Positions 43,872 through 55,657 of a stretch of 64,000 bases of DNA are shown here, piece after piece. Origin of the DNA: Strongylocentrotus purpuratus (Eukaryota > Echinodermata > Echinoidea > Camarodonta > Strongylocentrotidae); contig NW_022145599.1 of NCBI RefSeq assembly GCF_000002235.5, positions 20,953,655-21,017,654 of the forward strand, in the 5' to 3' direction. Under the pieces are notes generated by a model. That model searched no databases. It was given only the letters and a program-made list of their open reading frames with translations, and was not told where the DNA came from. The stretch's first letter is position 1; every line of letters begins with the position of its first letter. The translations under genes were made by a program, and so were the position numbers.

Positions 43872-43936
43872 AATAAAATCCACACGCCCCTCTCAGTAGT
43901 CAGTAGTCAGGTGGTCAGGTGGTCTTTTGTTCACAC

Positions 43937-43950
43937 CAGGCGCGTATACA

Positions 43951-44001
<51 letters not shown>

Positions 44002-44345
44002 ACCCCCTCTTTGATAATTTTTTATGTAAACCCCCCCCCCCCCTTGAAATTTTTTTTTTAAAATATGCCCCAACGGTGCAAAATGTCAAATTTTCAAATT
44101 TCGAGACCAAGAAAAAAAAAAGTGTCCTCTTACCCCCCCCCCCCGCGTATTCAGCGGTCGGCTGAGTCGTTGCGATTTTTTTTTAGACCAAAAAAAAGAA
44201 AAAAAGTGAGCTCTTACCCCCCCCCCCCCCCCCCCCCCCCCCCACCCCCCGCTTATTCAGCGGCTGGCTGAGTCGTTGCGAAATTTTCGGCCCTATTTAT
44301 AATTGTTAAAACACCCCCCTTGAAAAAATCCTGCGTACGCGCCTG
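43937..44345. mobile_element. hAT-like non-autonomous element, GTTCACAC target duplication
   Basis: 409 bp. Ends CAGGCGCGTATACAGGGG and CCTGCGTACGCGCCTG are inverted repeats. The flanks are GTTCACAC at 43929-43936 and 44346-44353, a perfect 8-bp duplication. Inside are a 47-base G run (43951-43997), C runs at about 44031-44043 and 44217-44243, and two copies of a CGGCTGAGTCGTTGCGA block. It lies about 95 bp upstream of the VPS35L ATG. Confidence 0.85.
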
Positions 44346-44353
44346 GTTCACAC

Positions 44354-44537
44354 TAGCTATAATCTAGGCGGAGTGCCGAGCTTTTTTCTTTGCTGCATGC
44401 TAGACTAACCCTAAGCAGAACGTCTGATACGGCGCGACTCACGGTTCGTAGTCTCGCCGTATCAGACGTTCTGCTTAGGGTTAGTCTAGCATGCAGCAAA
44501 GAAAAAAGCTCGGCACTCCGCCTAGATTATAGGCTAG
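44354..44537. mobile_element. Near-perfect palindromic element, second insertion at GTTCACAC
   Basis: 184 bp. The arms, from TAGCTATAATCTAGGCGGAG and the matching right end, pair almost perfectly for about 80 bp around a loop of about 20 nt (CGACTCACGGTTCGTAGTCT). GTTCACAC lies on both sides (44346-44353 and 44538-44545). It therefore shares its left target copy with the element at 43937. No coding capacity. Confidence 0.85.
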
Positions 44538-44545
44538 GTTCACAC

Positions 44546-45622
44546 AGAATAAATTTGGAGGGGGGGGGGGGTAGACATTTGGCTGACTGAACCATTTGAA
44601 TAACCATAAGTTATTCACACAACTTTCATGAGCACAATACCAGTACTCGTCTCCTGGTTTTGGAACAATATTAACAATATTAACTGTCACCATGTTTTTT
44701 TGAAAGTGGAGCTGAATTGGTTTGATCGTATTGGCTAAATTTCACACATTTTGGGGTCTAAAATTACCTTCATAGCAATTTAAGGTTCTAAAAGGGCACT
44801 ATAAATGTCATAGATAAGAATAAGAGCAATAACCATGCACTTTGAAGGCATTTGTGGTCTCAAAACAGAACTCAACTATCCCTTTAAAACACTATCATAC
44901 ACAAATAATATGATTCGATTTTTTTTTTTGTAATTACTGCTCTCTTCTCAGTACTGTACTTCGTGTGTAAATTCTTTATTTTACATTAATTTATAATTGT
45001 GTACATAACTTTTTTTCCATGTAAAGGAAAGCACTATAATAGACAGTCCGTAGATCTAATGAAAGAATGACGAAATGATGAAAGAGGTGAAGTTGATTTA
45101 AAAACTTCATGATTGGCACCTGCACATTTTTATTTAAATCTACTTATCTGTTTACTTATCAAATTTTTATTTGCCACTTATTTGGATGGTACATAATGCA
45201 TGGTCAGCATGAATGTAGTATTTCATAGGGGTCCACACTGGGTCGCTGGTTGAGCAAACTTATGTATGAATTGACTCACTGACTGGAAAATAAAATGTGA
45301 AATGATGCTTTCATTAGACAATCGACCGTAGAAATATTCAACAAAATTATGAAAATACCTAATTTTGGAACGACACGTTGAATGAATAATTTAATTTCAT
45401 TACGACATATTTGCTTCATAGAATATCTCGAGAAGAAGTTTGGATTCGTGAGACTTATCTTTGTCGGTCTCTTTGGCTTTCGGTCTCGCGGGCCGTTGGT
45501 CAACTGGTTCGTAATATTAACCCATTTTAACACAGAGTTCGTCAAACACTTCATTCAATATTTGGTGTTGATATTGTGAAACTGACGATTATAAGAACTT
45601 AGAATGCAGTGTATAACTGGCT
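44546..45622. other. Gene-free stretch upstream of VPS35L
   Basis: Contains CTCAACTATCCCTTTAAAAC at about 44870-44890, which resembles a TTAAAG-group end, but no partner end was found. Otherwise nothing recognised. Confidence 0.35.
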
Positions 45623-45828
45623 TACTCTCTTACAAAAAAAGAGTGAATTTTAACTCTATTTTCACTTTCTTGGGAGTGATGTCCGTGATCACTTGTTTAG
45701 GAGTGAAAATCAATTGATTGTAGAGTGCTCTCTAAGAAGAAAAGAGTGAATGTTCACTCTATTTTCACTACATTTTCACTCTCCAGAGGAGTGACGTCCG
45801 TGATCACTCGATTTTTTTTGAGAGAGTA
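45623..45828. mobile_element. TACTCTCT family element, copy 2
   Basis: Close relative of 3038-3240 over its whole length, with the same ends and the same two internal GTGACGTC/GTGATCAC-containing halves. Confidence 0.7.
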
Positions 45829-46059
45829 GGCCATTAAAAAAAATATACATGTTTAGCGTCCCCACCCGCTTCCTTTTTGGGGGCCGCCTCCTATTTTTTT
45901 TTTTGTTGTTGAAATTTTTAATTATTTTTTTCTTGTTGTTGAAATTTTGATCATTTAATTTTCTTTTTTTTAAAAGCAAAATGAAATAATAAACTTCAGT
46001 CCCCGTATCATACCAAAGGAATAAATCAATGCTTATATAGGTGAATAGTCGGATCGAAT

Positions 46060-47660
46060 CTGACTTTTAAAAAAAATGTAAGATTTGTAAGATTTTTATT
46101 GACTCTATCGGCCCCCTCTCTGGGTATGAGAGCTACATTTGTACATAGTTTCAATATAACAATAGTATAACAATGATAAACCTGTGATAATATCAGCATT
46201 TAACTAAACAAATGATAATATAAACAAAGATAAACATGTGATAATATGAACAATAATAAACATGTGATAATATGAACAATAATAAACATGTGATAATATG
46301 ATATGATAATAGACATGTGATATAAAATATGAACAAATAAACATATTTACAAATCAAGGCGAACTGGGCAATTCACCCTCCAACCGTTACACGTGTGCCT
46401 AACAACATCGCTTTATTGTGAGCTGACATTTACAGTATTACCATCTACCCCCTTTGACTCGATAGAAAAATGTGACATAATTATTCTGATAAATTTGGCT
46501 AATTTCTTTAGCTGGCAAGCATGAGCTGTATTAAAAGTCTTATACAAGTGCAATACACTTCTACCACACAAGTTATTTGGTATATGCATTTTTCTCTCAT
46601 TTTGAAAGAATGGACATAAAAAGGTATATAATGAAATTCATCACCAGTATATGTTGATGTACAAAGTAGGCGTCTGACGTAACATCTGCAGGTACTTTTC
46701 ATTAGCCAACTTATTCTTGTTGTAGGGTTAGTGCAGTAGAAGGAATATAATAATTAACATTTCATACACAAATTACGCAGGTTTTTCATCAACCTTCAAC
46801 AATGTTACCGAGTCACTTTAAACATCCTATAGTTCGTGCAAATACGATTTGACCAGGAAACTGCACTCCATTCCTGAATAGACATGTCAAAAAGCCTGAT
46901 TTTCATAGTATTCATAATCCAGGCAGCACTATATCCTTCTTCTTAACCTCGTCACACGTTCCCAAGTACTGCATAATCAAAAATGTCTGCAAGAAACTCA
47001 ACTCATTGTGACTTGATATTAATTAAACCTTGTGCTTCACTTTGGAACTGCAACAGAAATTTAAAAAGAATCAATGAATACTTTGATTGCTTCCCTTTAA
47101 TTAATCTAACCTTATCATTGTAACATTTCATTTTACCATGCCCAGTTTCAACCATGCGGTCAGGTGTGCACTTATTTACAAACAATATTGTTTTAAACAT
47201 TTTCTTTGGAAAACTTCAAGTTAATCTATACACTGATAGACCCAGACCTAAGCACCTTATACTAGATTTGGCAAAACTAAGCGATCAATTGAATGACATT
47301 GTGTATGAACAGATAAATGCAAAATTTTGCCTTTACAAACATAATAGCTTTCTAGCTTGTGGGACATTTTTATTAATTGCTTTTTTAGAATTACTATTAA
47401 AATTAAAGGTCACTCCTAAATATACAAAGGCATAAACAACTTCAAGAACACCACCATCATAAACAAATTCTGGAATTCTTCTAACTTTTCCACTTGACAT
47501 TTTCTTTCTTCTCGTAATATTGTCTTGTTTACCCAGGCCTGATCAGTATCAATAATGTCCCCCCCTGAGAGCCCTGCAATCAAATATATCATTTTCATTT
47601 TCAATCGAACACTTTCGTAAACTTTAGCTTCCTGATTTCCAGTATAGAATCGGGTAGAAA
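46060..47660 (-). mobile_element. Degenerate LINE, C-terminal half of ORF2 and 3' UTR
   Basis: Reading leftward: IDTDQAWVNKTI, then YDGGVLEVVYAFVYLGVTFN with KKAINKNVPQARK (end of the reverse transcriptase), later IQEWSAVSWSNRICTNYRMF and DEFHYI.. with CPFFQNERKMHIPNN (C-terminal region). The 3' UTR ends with GATTTTTATTGACTCTATCG in the plus-strand view, the same terminus as 37960-38070. Several stops and frame changes break it. The clade is uncertain. It lies between VPS35L and the CUB gene. Confidence 0.75.
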
Positions 47661-48419
47661 ATCAAAGAAATATAGCAAGGGGGCATGTGTGGACTAGTGT
47701 GAGGGAACCCCCTCCAGCTCATGGCCTTATTCTTTGATCGGTCGAGGGGTGCTATATAATATAGTCAATGTAAAAATCTCTGACGAGTGATTATTATGCG
47801 CAAATATCCTTTTCAAATGTTCAATGGGGAGCGGGGGGGGGGGGGGCACGCACTGCAGGTCTACAGTAGTTACATGCATACACATTCAAATTCATATTTA
47901 TTTTTTGTTGTAAAAATAAATCCTGAATTTGAATTTTGAACTTTGATGTCCAGTATTTGTTAGTGTTTAATAGGTTTATTAATGGCCCATACGCCTACAC
48001 TTTTGCAACTGTCAACTGGCAGGCTAACCAATCTAGAGCTACACTGTAGCCCATAAATTTGGAATTTCGTTTTGTTACCAGGGGCGTCGCTAAACCTTTT
48101 TCAGTGGGGGGGGGGGGGTGTAGAGGCCAACGATTACCAACAAAACTAGCCATCAATTACCGACAAAATTAAATGTCCCAATATCTACAAATTAGCGCTA
48201 TAAACCCGGGGCCGAAGGCTAAATTGTTTTTCCTATGGATTATCTATAGTACTTGCGTATGCGCAAATGGTCATTTTCCTCGACGACATAAATATACGAA
48301 TTATTTCGTCAACTTAGTCAGCATCATAGCTATATATTTTAATGCAGGCGCGGAGCTAGGATCTTATTTTAGGGAGGGGCGCTGGTGAGTAAGCGAATCA
48401 CTTTTGGGCGCTCAGTAGG

Positions 48420-49760
48420 GGAAGCGCGGAAGCTTAGACGTTCCCATAAATTATTAGGAAAAGAAGACGATTTATTGTACCGTTCTCGACTGTTAATCCT
48501 TGTCTGAATTCAGTTTCTCCCCCTCCCGCGCAAAGCGCGAAAACTTTGACGTTTCATTAAATTATGAGAAAAAGCAGACGATTCGGTGTACTGTTTTCGA
48601 CTCTTAATTCTTATCTGAATTCAGTTCTCCCGCGCGAAGCGCGGAAGTTTTGACGTTTCATCAAATTATTAGACAAAGTAGACGATTCGTTGAACCGTTT
48701 TCGACCTTTAATTAGCCCTATTTATCTGAATTCAGTTTCTCCCTCTCGCGCGAAGCGCGGAAGCTTTGACGTTTCCATAAATTATTACAGGAAGCAGACG
48801 ATTCGTTGTACCGTTTTCGACACTTAATAAGCCCTAAATGTCTGAATTCAGTTTGCCCCTTTAGCGCGAAGCGCGGAAGCTTTGACATTTCCTTAAATTA
48901 TTAGAGAAAGAAGACGATTCGTTGCACCGTTTTCAACTGTTAATCCTTGTCTGAATGATGTTTCTCCCCCTCGCGCGAAGCACGGAAGCTTTGGCGTTTC
49001 CATAAATTATTAGAGAAAGCAGATGATTCGTTGTACCGTTTTCGACTCTTATTAAGCCCTATTTATCTGAATTCAGTTTTCCCCTCTCGCGCGAAGCGCG
49101 GAAGCTTTGGCGTTTCCATAAATTATTAGAGAAAGCAGATGATTCGTTGTACCGTTTCGACTCTTATTAAGCCCTATTTATCTGAATTCAGTTTTCCCCT
49201 CTCGCGCGAAGCGCGGAAGCTTTGACGTTTCATTAAATTATTAGAGAAAGTAAACGATTCGTTGAACCGTGCTCGTCTCTTAATTATCCCTATTTATCTG
49301 AATTCAGTTCCCCCTCTCGCGCGAAGCGCCGAAGCTTTGAGGTTTCCTTAAATTATTAGAAAAAGCAGATGATTCGTTGTACCGTTTTCCACTCTCAATA
49401 AGCCCTATTTGTCTGAATTCAGTTTCCCCCTTTACCGCGAAGCGCGGAAGCTTTGACGTTTCATTTAATTATTAGAGAAAGTAAACGATTCGTTGAACCG
49501 TGCTCGTCTCTTAATTATCCCTATTTATCTGAATTCAGTTTTTCCCTCTCGCGCGAAGCGTGGAAGCTTTGACGTTTCCTTAAATTATTAGAGAGAGCAG
49601 ATGATTCGTTATACCGTTTGTGACTCGTCTAAATGAAGTTTTCCTCTCCCGCGCAAAGCGCGAAATTTTTGGCGTTTCATCAAAATATAGAGAAAGGAAG
49701 ACGATTCGTCATACCGTTTTTGACCCTTAATCCTTGTTTGAATTTAGTTTCCCCGAAAAT
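48420..49760. repeat. Tandem array, ~115-bp unit, about 12 copies, with GCGC-GAA-GCGC hairpins
   Basis: Each unit runs CTGAATTCAGTTT ... CTCGCGCGAAGCGCGGAAGC, TTTGACGTTTC, TAAATTATTAGA, AAGCAGACGATTCGTTGTAC, CGTTTTCGACTCTTAAT. The CTGAATTCAG core recurs near 48508, 48617, 48728, 48842, 48953 (worn), 49067, 49183, 49301, 49415, 49529, 49635 (worn) and 49739 (worn). The edges are more diverged than the middle, as expected when unequal exchange evens out the centre. Confidence 0.9.
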
Positions 49761-50044
49761 TTCAAACCTCTGATTTCTTTAGCTGATATTATAGGAAAGT
49801 GAAACTTCGAGAAAATACAAGTATCGTAGTTGTAGTCACTCTCGAAGTCGTCACAGCGGATAAATAGTCACAGTTCGAAGGGGAAAAAAACTTGTCGGCC
49901 GACCGACAATATACATCTCACCGACTTCAAACTTCTGCATTGATATAGTAGGCCTACACGAGGATTGAGTAAGAATACCGACACAGCTGACCCGACACAG
50001 CAACATATTTACCCGTGTCTTTCTTGCTCCCTCGACGAGACGAC

Positions 50045-50390
50045 TCAACCCAACAACCCCCCTCTCTCTTTTACACCCACTCCTCCTCTCTCAGGCTCTT
50101 ACCTCCCCTCTCTCTCCTCTCTTTCATCCCCCGTTTCTTCTGTTTCCCTTTTCTCTCTTTTTTCTTCTTTTTTTCCTTTTCTTTCTTTTCTTTCTCTTCC
50201 TTTCTTTCCTCTCCTCCCTCTTTTTCTTTTTTCTCTTTCTTTCTTCTCTTTTTTTTCCTTTCTTTTCCTTTCTTTCCTTTCTTTTCCTTTCTTTCTTTTC
50301 TTCTCCTTTCTTTCTTTTCTTTTCCTTTTCTTTTTTCTTTTCTTTCCCTTTCCCTCTCTTTTTTTCCCTCCCCCTTTTCTCTTTTTTCCC
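50045..50390. repeat. Polypyrimidine (C/T)n tract
   Basis: About 345 bases almost without purines, mostly TTTC and TTTTCC units, inside the hAT-like element. Such tracts can form triplex DNA in vitro. Confidence 0.9.
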
Positions 50391-50485
50391 GACGGCAGCG
50401 CAATTTTACCGACAATATCCTGACAGGTGGGGGGGGGGGTGTCGCACCCCCACACCCCTCCTTTGGCGACGCCCCTGTTTGTTAC

Positions 50486-52320
50486 CTCTCTTCAGGAAAT
50501 AACGGTTACAACATGGTTTAATTCTTGATAGTTAATTTGTATATCTCCTCAGAATTGTATTGATCAATCTCTATGACTCTTTAGATTGATTGATGACATT
50601 CTGAGATAATATAAACTTTATCTATCAAGAAAAATCAAATTAATACTAACAATCGTTTCATGAAAAGAGATAAGAAAATAATTTTCCAACTTCATGGGCA
50701 ACAATGATTATCAATTATACATTTCCGAGAAAAATGCCATTTTATTCTCTTCACTCCACGTACTCTTACTCCTTTTTCACTCCACTTTACTAAATCAGCC
50801 TTGTTTCTTTCATTCTATTCCATAATGGTATGATTCCTGTATTTGAATGATTCCTGTATTTGAATCTGACCAACCATTCAATTCAGTGAAAGAGTTAATC
50901 AACAGCGTTATTAATATGTCCATTATTCAAAACAAATGCTCTAAATTGCTTATTAAAATTCGAGCATGTTGTATGTCAGCTGAATAGATAGGACTGATGG
51001 GTTACGTAATAACCTCCTCCTTGATAGTCATGGGATAGGTGAGTGACAGTTGAGGAGAATACTGTTGTCAAATTCATTCTATATAAGTGCCTCTTCGTAC
51101 CATGGATTGAAGAAGAAGCACTCTTATTTACTTTGTGTTCTGTTATAATGACCAACGCATCAAGAAATCGGAAATTGAAACATTTTTCAATCATTATTTA
51201 ATAGGAAAATATATTTGTCTTTTCTTCACGCTCTCCTTGTTGCTCACAATCTATCAATATATCGTTCTTCCTACCTATCTATCTATATATCTATCCATCC
51301 ATCCATCTATCTATCTATCTATCTATATATCTATCCATCTAGCTATATATATATGTATCCATCTATCTATGTATCTATATACATGAATGTCCCAAAGTTT
51401 GAAATGGAGATTCGTACAGCTTCTTCATAACTTACTGTCTTAAGCTTTTTTAGTTAAAGGTAAAGACCAGTATTGGAAACGCCCCAATTTCAAGAAATGA
51501 AATGCTCAAAATCTCACAACAGACATTTCTGTCCACTGCTTGATGTTGTAAGACCATGTCTATAATTTGGTCTGCCCCTCTTACTTCTCCCGTTAGGCCT
51601 TTTTATTCTTTCAGCTATAGTTACATACCCAAACAACAGCTGAAGCCAGGGGCAGTGGGGTGCACCCCCCAAATTGCACTTACTGGAAACAAGGGCCCCT
51701 ACAAAGGGTAACCTAAAAGCGAATAGAAAACAGGCATTATACCTTGGTATATACCCCTACATATAAATGATCTTCAACATTTTTCTTTACGTGATGCAAG
51801 ATAGACCTACTGCTTCAGCACCCTACTTTGCAGTAGTGTATGCTTGGTTAAAGATATATCTGCGAGCGAGCGAGCAAAACTTTTAAGATTTGTGAGGTCG
51901 CATTGCGACCGAGTAGATCTTGTTAATATTTAAATGAAATCACTGATCCACATGGGGTTTTAAACACAGTCTTAATGAAAGAATGAATAAGAACTTTAGA
52001 AATAGCTCTATGTAGCTTTGAATTCGTGCCATATGTTAAGGAGACTATGAGAAATCCCGGGAGAAATCAATTGTTTCGGGGGAGGTAACGAGTGATCATG
52101 TCACAACAGTATTAGACGTATAGTAATTATGTTTCGTTTTAAAAAGAATGACATTACGCAATGTAAATTCATTTGCCTTGAGTGTAAAAACTACTTCATT
52201 ATTTGAAGCTTTATATTCTTAAACGAATAGCAGTTGATTAACTTGGTGTTCTATGAAAATCAAAAGGGCACGGGGTTTATTAAAAGGAGCTTATTTTAGC
52301 AGTTGAGTAGAATAATCGTA
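50486..52320. other. Gene-free stretch with (ATCT)n microsatellite
   Basis: The only clear feature is the (ATCT)n run at about 51268-51372. No exon, RNA gene or transposon end was recognised. Confidence 0.4.
51268..51372. repeat. (ATCT)n microsatellite
   Basis: About 100 bases of ATCT with ATCC and ATAT interruptions. Confidence 0.85.
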
Positions 52321-53564
52321 CTTTAAAGAGACTATGTCCCTTTTGCAGCCAACATCAAATCCTGTAGAACGTTTCGGGAATTATAAATATGTCATGTATG
52401 TCCTATCTGCGAAATTCAGACATCAGCAGTGTCCTAGTATTCAAATTATGCAAGGAAACCCGTTTACCTTCTAGACTTCACTGTGAAAAGAATTTTTCAA
52501 ATCGTGTATTCCCAGATAAGAAATGTCTGGAGTAGTATCAGGAAGGTTCTTTCAGATAAGGCAGCTGCTGTAATCGTTCACACATTAATAACATCACGGT
52601 TAGATGGTGTAAATTCTTTGCTTTTTGGTATAACTCAACAGCATTTAAGGAACTTAGAAAATATCTCAGAAATCTGCTGCACGTATTCTTTCCAGAGGTA
52701 GAAATCTGACCAAGTGGTAGAAATTTTGACCACATTACCCCTACACTTATCGCACTACACTGGCTTCCTTTAAGGCAGATAATTGAATACCAAATTATTT
52801 TATTAACATGCATGGGGAAATAGTAGGTTCCTGTGCACATTTCAGACGTGTTGACTATTTATAACACTCGAACTAATTTTTCGATCTGCAGGTAAATCCC
52901 TTCTTGAGAGTCCTCAAACACACTCTTCTATGGAATAGATCGTTAATTTACTGCCTGTGCATCGAGGTCGTGGAATGGTCTTCTTCGAATCCTTCGCTCT
53001 TGTCACCAGTTATCCGCTTTCAGAATTCAACTAAAGACAGAACTATTTCAGATTGCTTATAATTAGTCACTGCTTTTTTGTCTTTCCCAGTTAGAATCAT
53101 GAACAGACATTTTTGGTAGTTCTTCAGTCTCATCAGCGCCACTGATCAGACAACGAGATATTGGCGTTTTATAAAATACCTGGATTGGATTGAATTGGAC
53201 TGTCAGACACTATTGAGTGACTGCCATCTTTTTTTTTCTTTGGTAATAACATACATAAAATGAGCTGTTACAGGTACATGAGCATTTGTCTACATCAATA
53301 ACCAACTACTTATAATGGCCAAAATTAAACTGATTGAATCTTTGTGCAGCACAAAACGTACGACCATTCGGTACAAGAGTCTGAAAATCAGACTATTACT
53401 TAGGTGATTATATTTTCTAATGGTCGTTTTTTCCCCCACTGAAAGCCATTTTCAAGCCCTTTCGTTTTGAGGGAAGTTCTATATTAGTATTGTCTTTCAA
53501 ATGCCGTTGGAATTTAACCGTTTCATTTTTTGGGGCCTAAAAATGGGACATAGTGCCTTTAAAG
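52321..53564. mobile_element. TACTATGTCCC family element, interrupted by a LINE
   Basis: The left part (52321-52483) matches 32102-32265, and the right part (53199-53564) matches 32266-32636. The join in the uninterrupted copy is TTCACTGGCAGAAACTATTG. Ends TTTAAAGAGACTATGTCCCT and CATAGTGCCTTTAAAG. Confidence 0.85.
52484..53198 (+). mobile_element. LINE fragment (L2/CR1-type) inserted in another element
   Basis: Reads IRNVWSSIRKVLSDKAAAVI, VHTLITSRLDGVNSLLFGIT, QQHLRNLENI, then in changed frames ALHWLPLRQI and a C-terminal tail. It ends in an ATTGGATTGAATTGG-type tail. ACTG flanks both sides (52480-52483 and 53199-53202), a possible short target duplication. 5'-truncated and broken by several stops. 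Confidence 0.8.
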
Positions 53565-55188
53565 TGCAAAACGTTTAAAGTTTCTCGGTTACATTGTTGA
53601 ATGTTGATGAAAAAAAACCCAACTTATTTTGGTATAACATATGGAAACGTTGTATCATCAGCTCAATCTGACTTACGTGCATAGAACAAATAAGCATTTT
53701 TTTTTTCATGAAAAAGTGGAGTTTTCTAAAAAGTGCATTTCTTTCCAACATTGGGGTGCCCGGGAGCCACTTGGCTAACCTTTCAAAAAGTACAAAATAA
53801 AAAATAACATGCAATTTCTCTTTACTTTTGTCGGAAAAATCATACAAATCCAGCAAAATGTCGTCTCTTTTTGCATTGGAGAAGAGCAAAATGGCTAGTT
53901 TCAATAATCCTGCTTCAGCTGCTTCCGCAAGCTCTCACTCGTTCCAATGTGGTCAGGCGGTTTTATGTTTGTTTTCCTTCTGTTTTTATTGTTATTTCTG
54001 AAAAATCAACAGAGTAAAAGCAACAAGTGGTCAGGCGGTTTTGGGGTGAGCGGCTAATGAATATAATCGTTAGATTTCTTCTGGTATTAAACTTTTTTGA
54101 TTGATTGTATATTTTTGTGGGAATAAAGGAAACATAAAAGCTTGACAAATAACCTTCAGTTTCTGAAGTCCCGGATGCGCGCGCAATTCTAATGACGTCG
54201 CCATCGCTAAATCGGCGTCTTGTATCGTAAAATGCTACACTTTTACAATGTTGAATTATTAAAATATTAATATTAATCTGATACCACTGAAGTTTTGGGT
54301 TGTATTTAATGAGTAATTTTTAAATAAGAGCCAGTTTGCTGTTTTGATTTACTGGATTGTACTATTAAAGTAGCAGGGTAGAAAGATGCATTCACACAAT
54401 GGAACTACCTGCCCGATGAAGCCAGTTTGTGGTCAACTTCTTTTATCAGACAAATCCAAGCAAACGTATCCATATGCCCTGTAATATGAAGAAAAAAATC
54501 CTGACAAATTCTCAAACCGCAAAGATATTTATGGTTTTCTTTGAAGGCGTCACTGTGCGACACCCTCTGTAAATTCTCCTGACCATTTTTGAATTTTCCC
54601 AACCCTTTTTCCATGAAAATAAAACAAAAGACATGCTTTAAAAAAACTGTCAACACTTAAACCTTTGGAATGGTATATACATGTAGTGCCAATTCATTGC
54701 TTTGTGACGATTAACATTCACCTTAATGTAATTAAAATGTAATAATATAGTTGGGAGAATTAAAGAATCGATTAGATCAGTTTTCCCCAATTTTTATCAT
54801 TAATAATGGTTTGTTTTCACGCAAACTTTCAGATTATCTTAAATTGTACATTTAGCATTGAAGTCACTACCTTAGCACCACTTTCTCTCATCTAACAATG
54901 TAACCAAGTCCCTTTAATGTAAAACAAACAAAAAAGGGACGCCAGGCACAATTCTTATAACATTTGTGTATTGCTTTGATAATAGTTATGTCATGTTTAT
55001 GTAATTGACTGACTGGGGCGATATAAGACCATATCACAGAAAAAAAAAATCATAATATTTTAGTTACATTACTATCAAATAAAATATAAAGATAATGTGT
55101 TCGCTGATAGAAAAAAGCGACATGCAAAAGACATCGGAGAATGATACAAAGGGGGATATGGACAAATTAAGAGAGAGAGAGAGAGAGG

Positions 55189-55231
<43 letters not shown>

Positions 55232-55605
55232 GGGGGCAGTAAGGGAGGGAGATAAATAAAATATTCATATAATTTAATCAGCCTTTACATTCGTTATATG
55301 GACTAACATCAAAATGTAGCGCCTGTCAGATTTGAACCAATCGCATTTCTCGACATAGAGAGGAAGAGAGATGATCTAGCGACTAAGCACTAAGCTGATA
55401 CGTTTAATTCCAAACCAATCATCACGTATAGCAGTTGTTATGTCATACAACCTCATTGATATGCAAATTTAGAGTAACCAATGAGATAGCGACGTTAAAT
55501 TACGGCGAGGGCAACGCACATTAGCTAATTAATAATGATCCTTTAAATGGCGAACCAGCGAGGCAGTTGACAAGAACGCGTTGGGTAGGTGCCCAGTTAA
55601 ACATC
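53565..55605. other. Gene-free stretch and presumed CUB-gene promoter region
   Basis: Has a GTGGTCAGGCGGTTTT direct repeat (53951 and 54028) and a (GA)n run at 55171-55228. The last few hundred bases before 55606 should hold the promoter of the CUB gene; a weak TTTAAAT at about 55542 is the only TATA-like site I see. Confidence 0.35.
55171..55228. repeat. (GA)n microsatellite
   Basis: A GA run with one short interruption, about 380 bp upstream of the CUB-gene start codon. Confidence 0.85.
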
Positions 55606-55657
55606 ATGAGGCTTTCCGAGTTATGGGGTCCTTGCGTCGTTTTCATAGCTCTCAGTG
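55606..55657 (+). CDS. Secreted CUB-domain protein, exon 1 (signal peptide)
   Basis: ATG in context CATCATGAG. It encodes MRLSELWGPCVVFIALS plus one base of a Gly codon, then donor G|GTAAGT. The short charged start followed by a hydrophobic core (CVVFIALS) is a good signal peptide. It joins exon 2 at 58670 in phase to give ...ALSGVGVNGQGF. The rest of the gene lies beyond 58797, mostly or wholly off the right edge. Confidence 0.65.

Larger units (their letters stand above)
48079..50477. mobile_element. 2.4-kb hAT-like element with internal tandem array
   Basis: Ends CAGGGGCGTCGCTAAACC and CCTTTGGCGACGCCCCTG are inverted repeats. The perfect 8-bp duplication TTTGTTAC is at 48071-48078 and 50478-50485. 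The interior holds, in order: a G run (48107-48118), a second hAT-type end-like motif (CAGGCGCGGAGCTAGGATC at about 48345), the ~115-bp tandem array (about 48420-49760), a polypyrimidine tract (50045-50390), and a second G run (50430-50441). No transposase frame was seen. The motif at 48345 suggests an older nested insertion whose other end is lost. Confidence 0.85.

Noticed and set aside
50015-50521. Long open frames with Ser/Phe/Leu or Lys/Arg/Glu runs on both strands
   Set aside because: They are translations of the polypyrimidine tract inside a transposon; purine/pyrimidine tracts lack stop codons.
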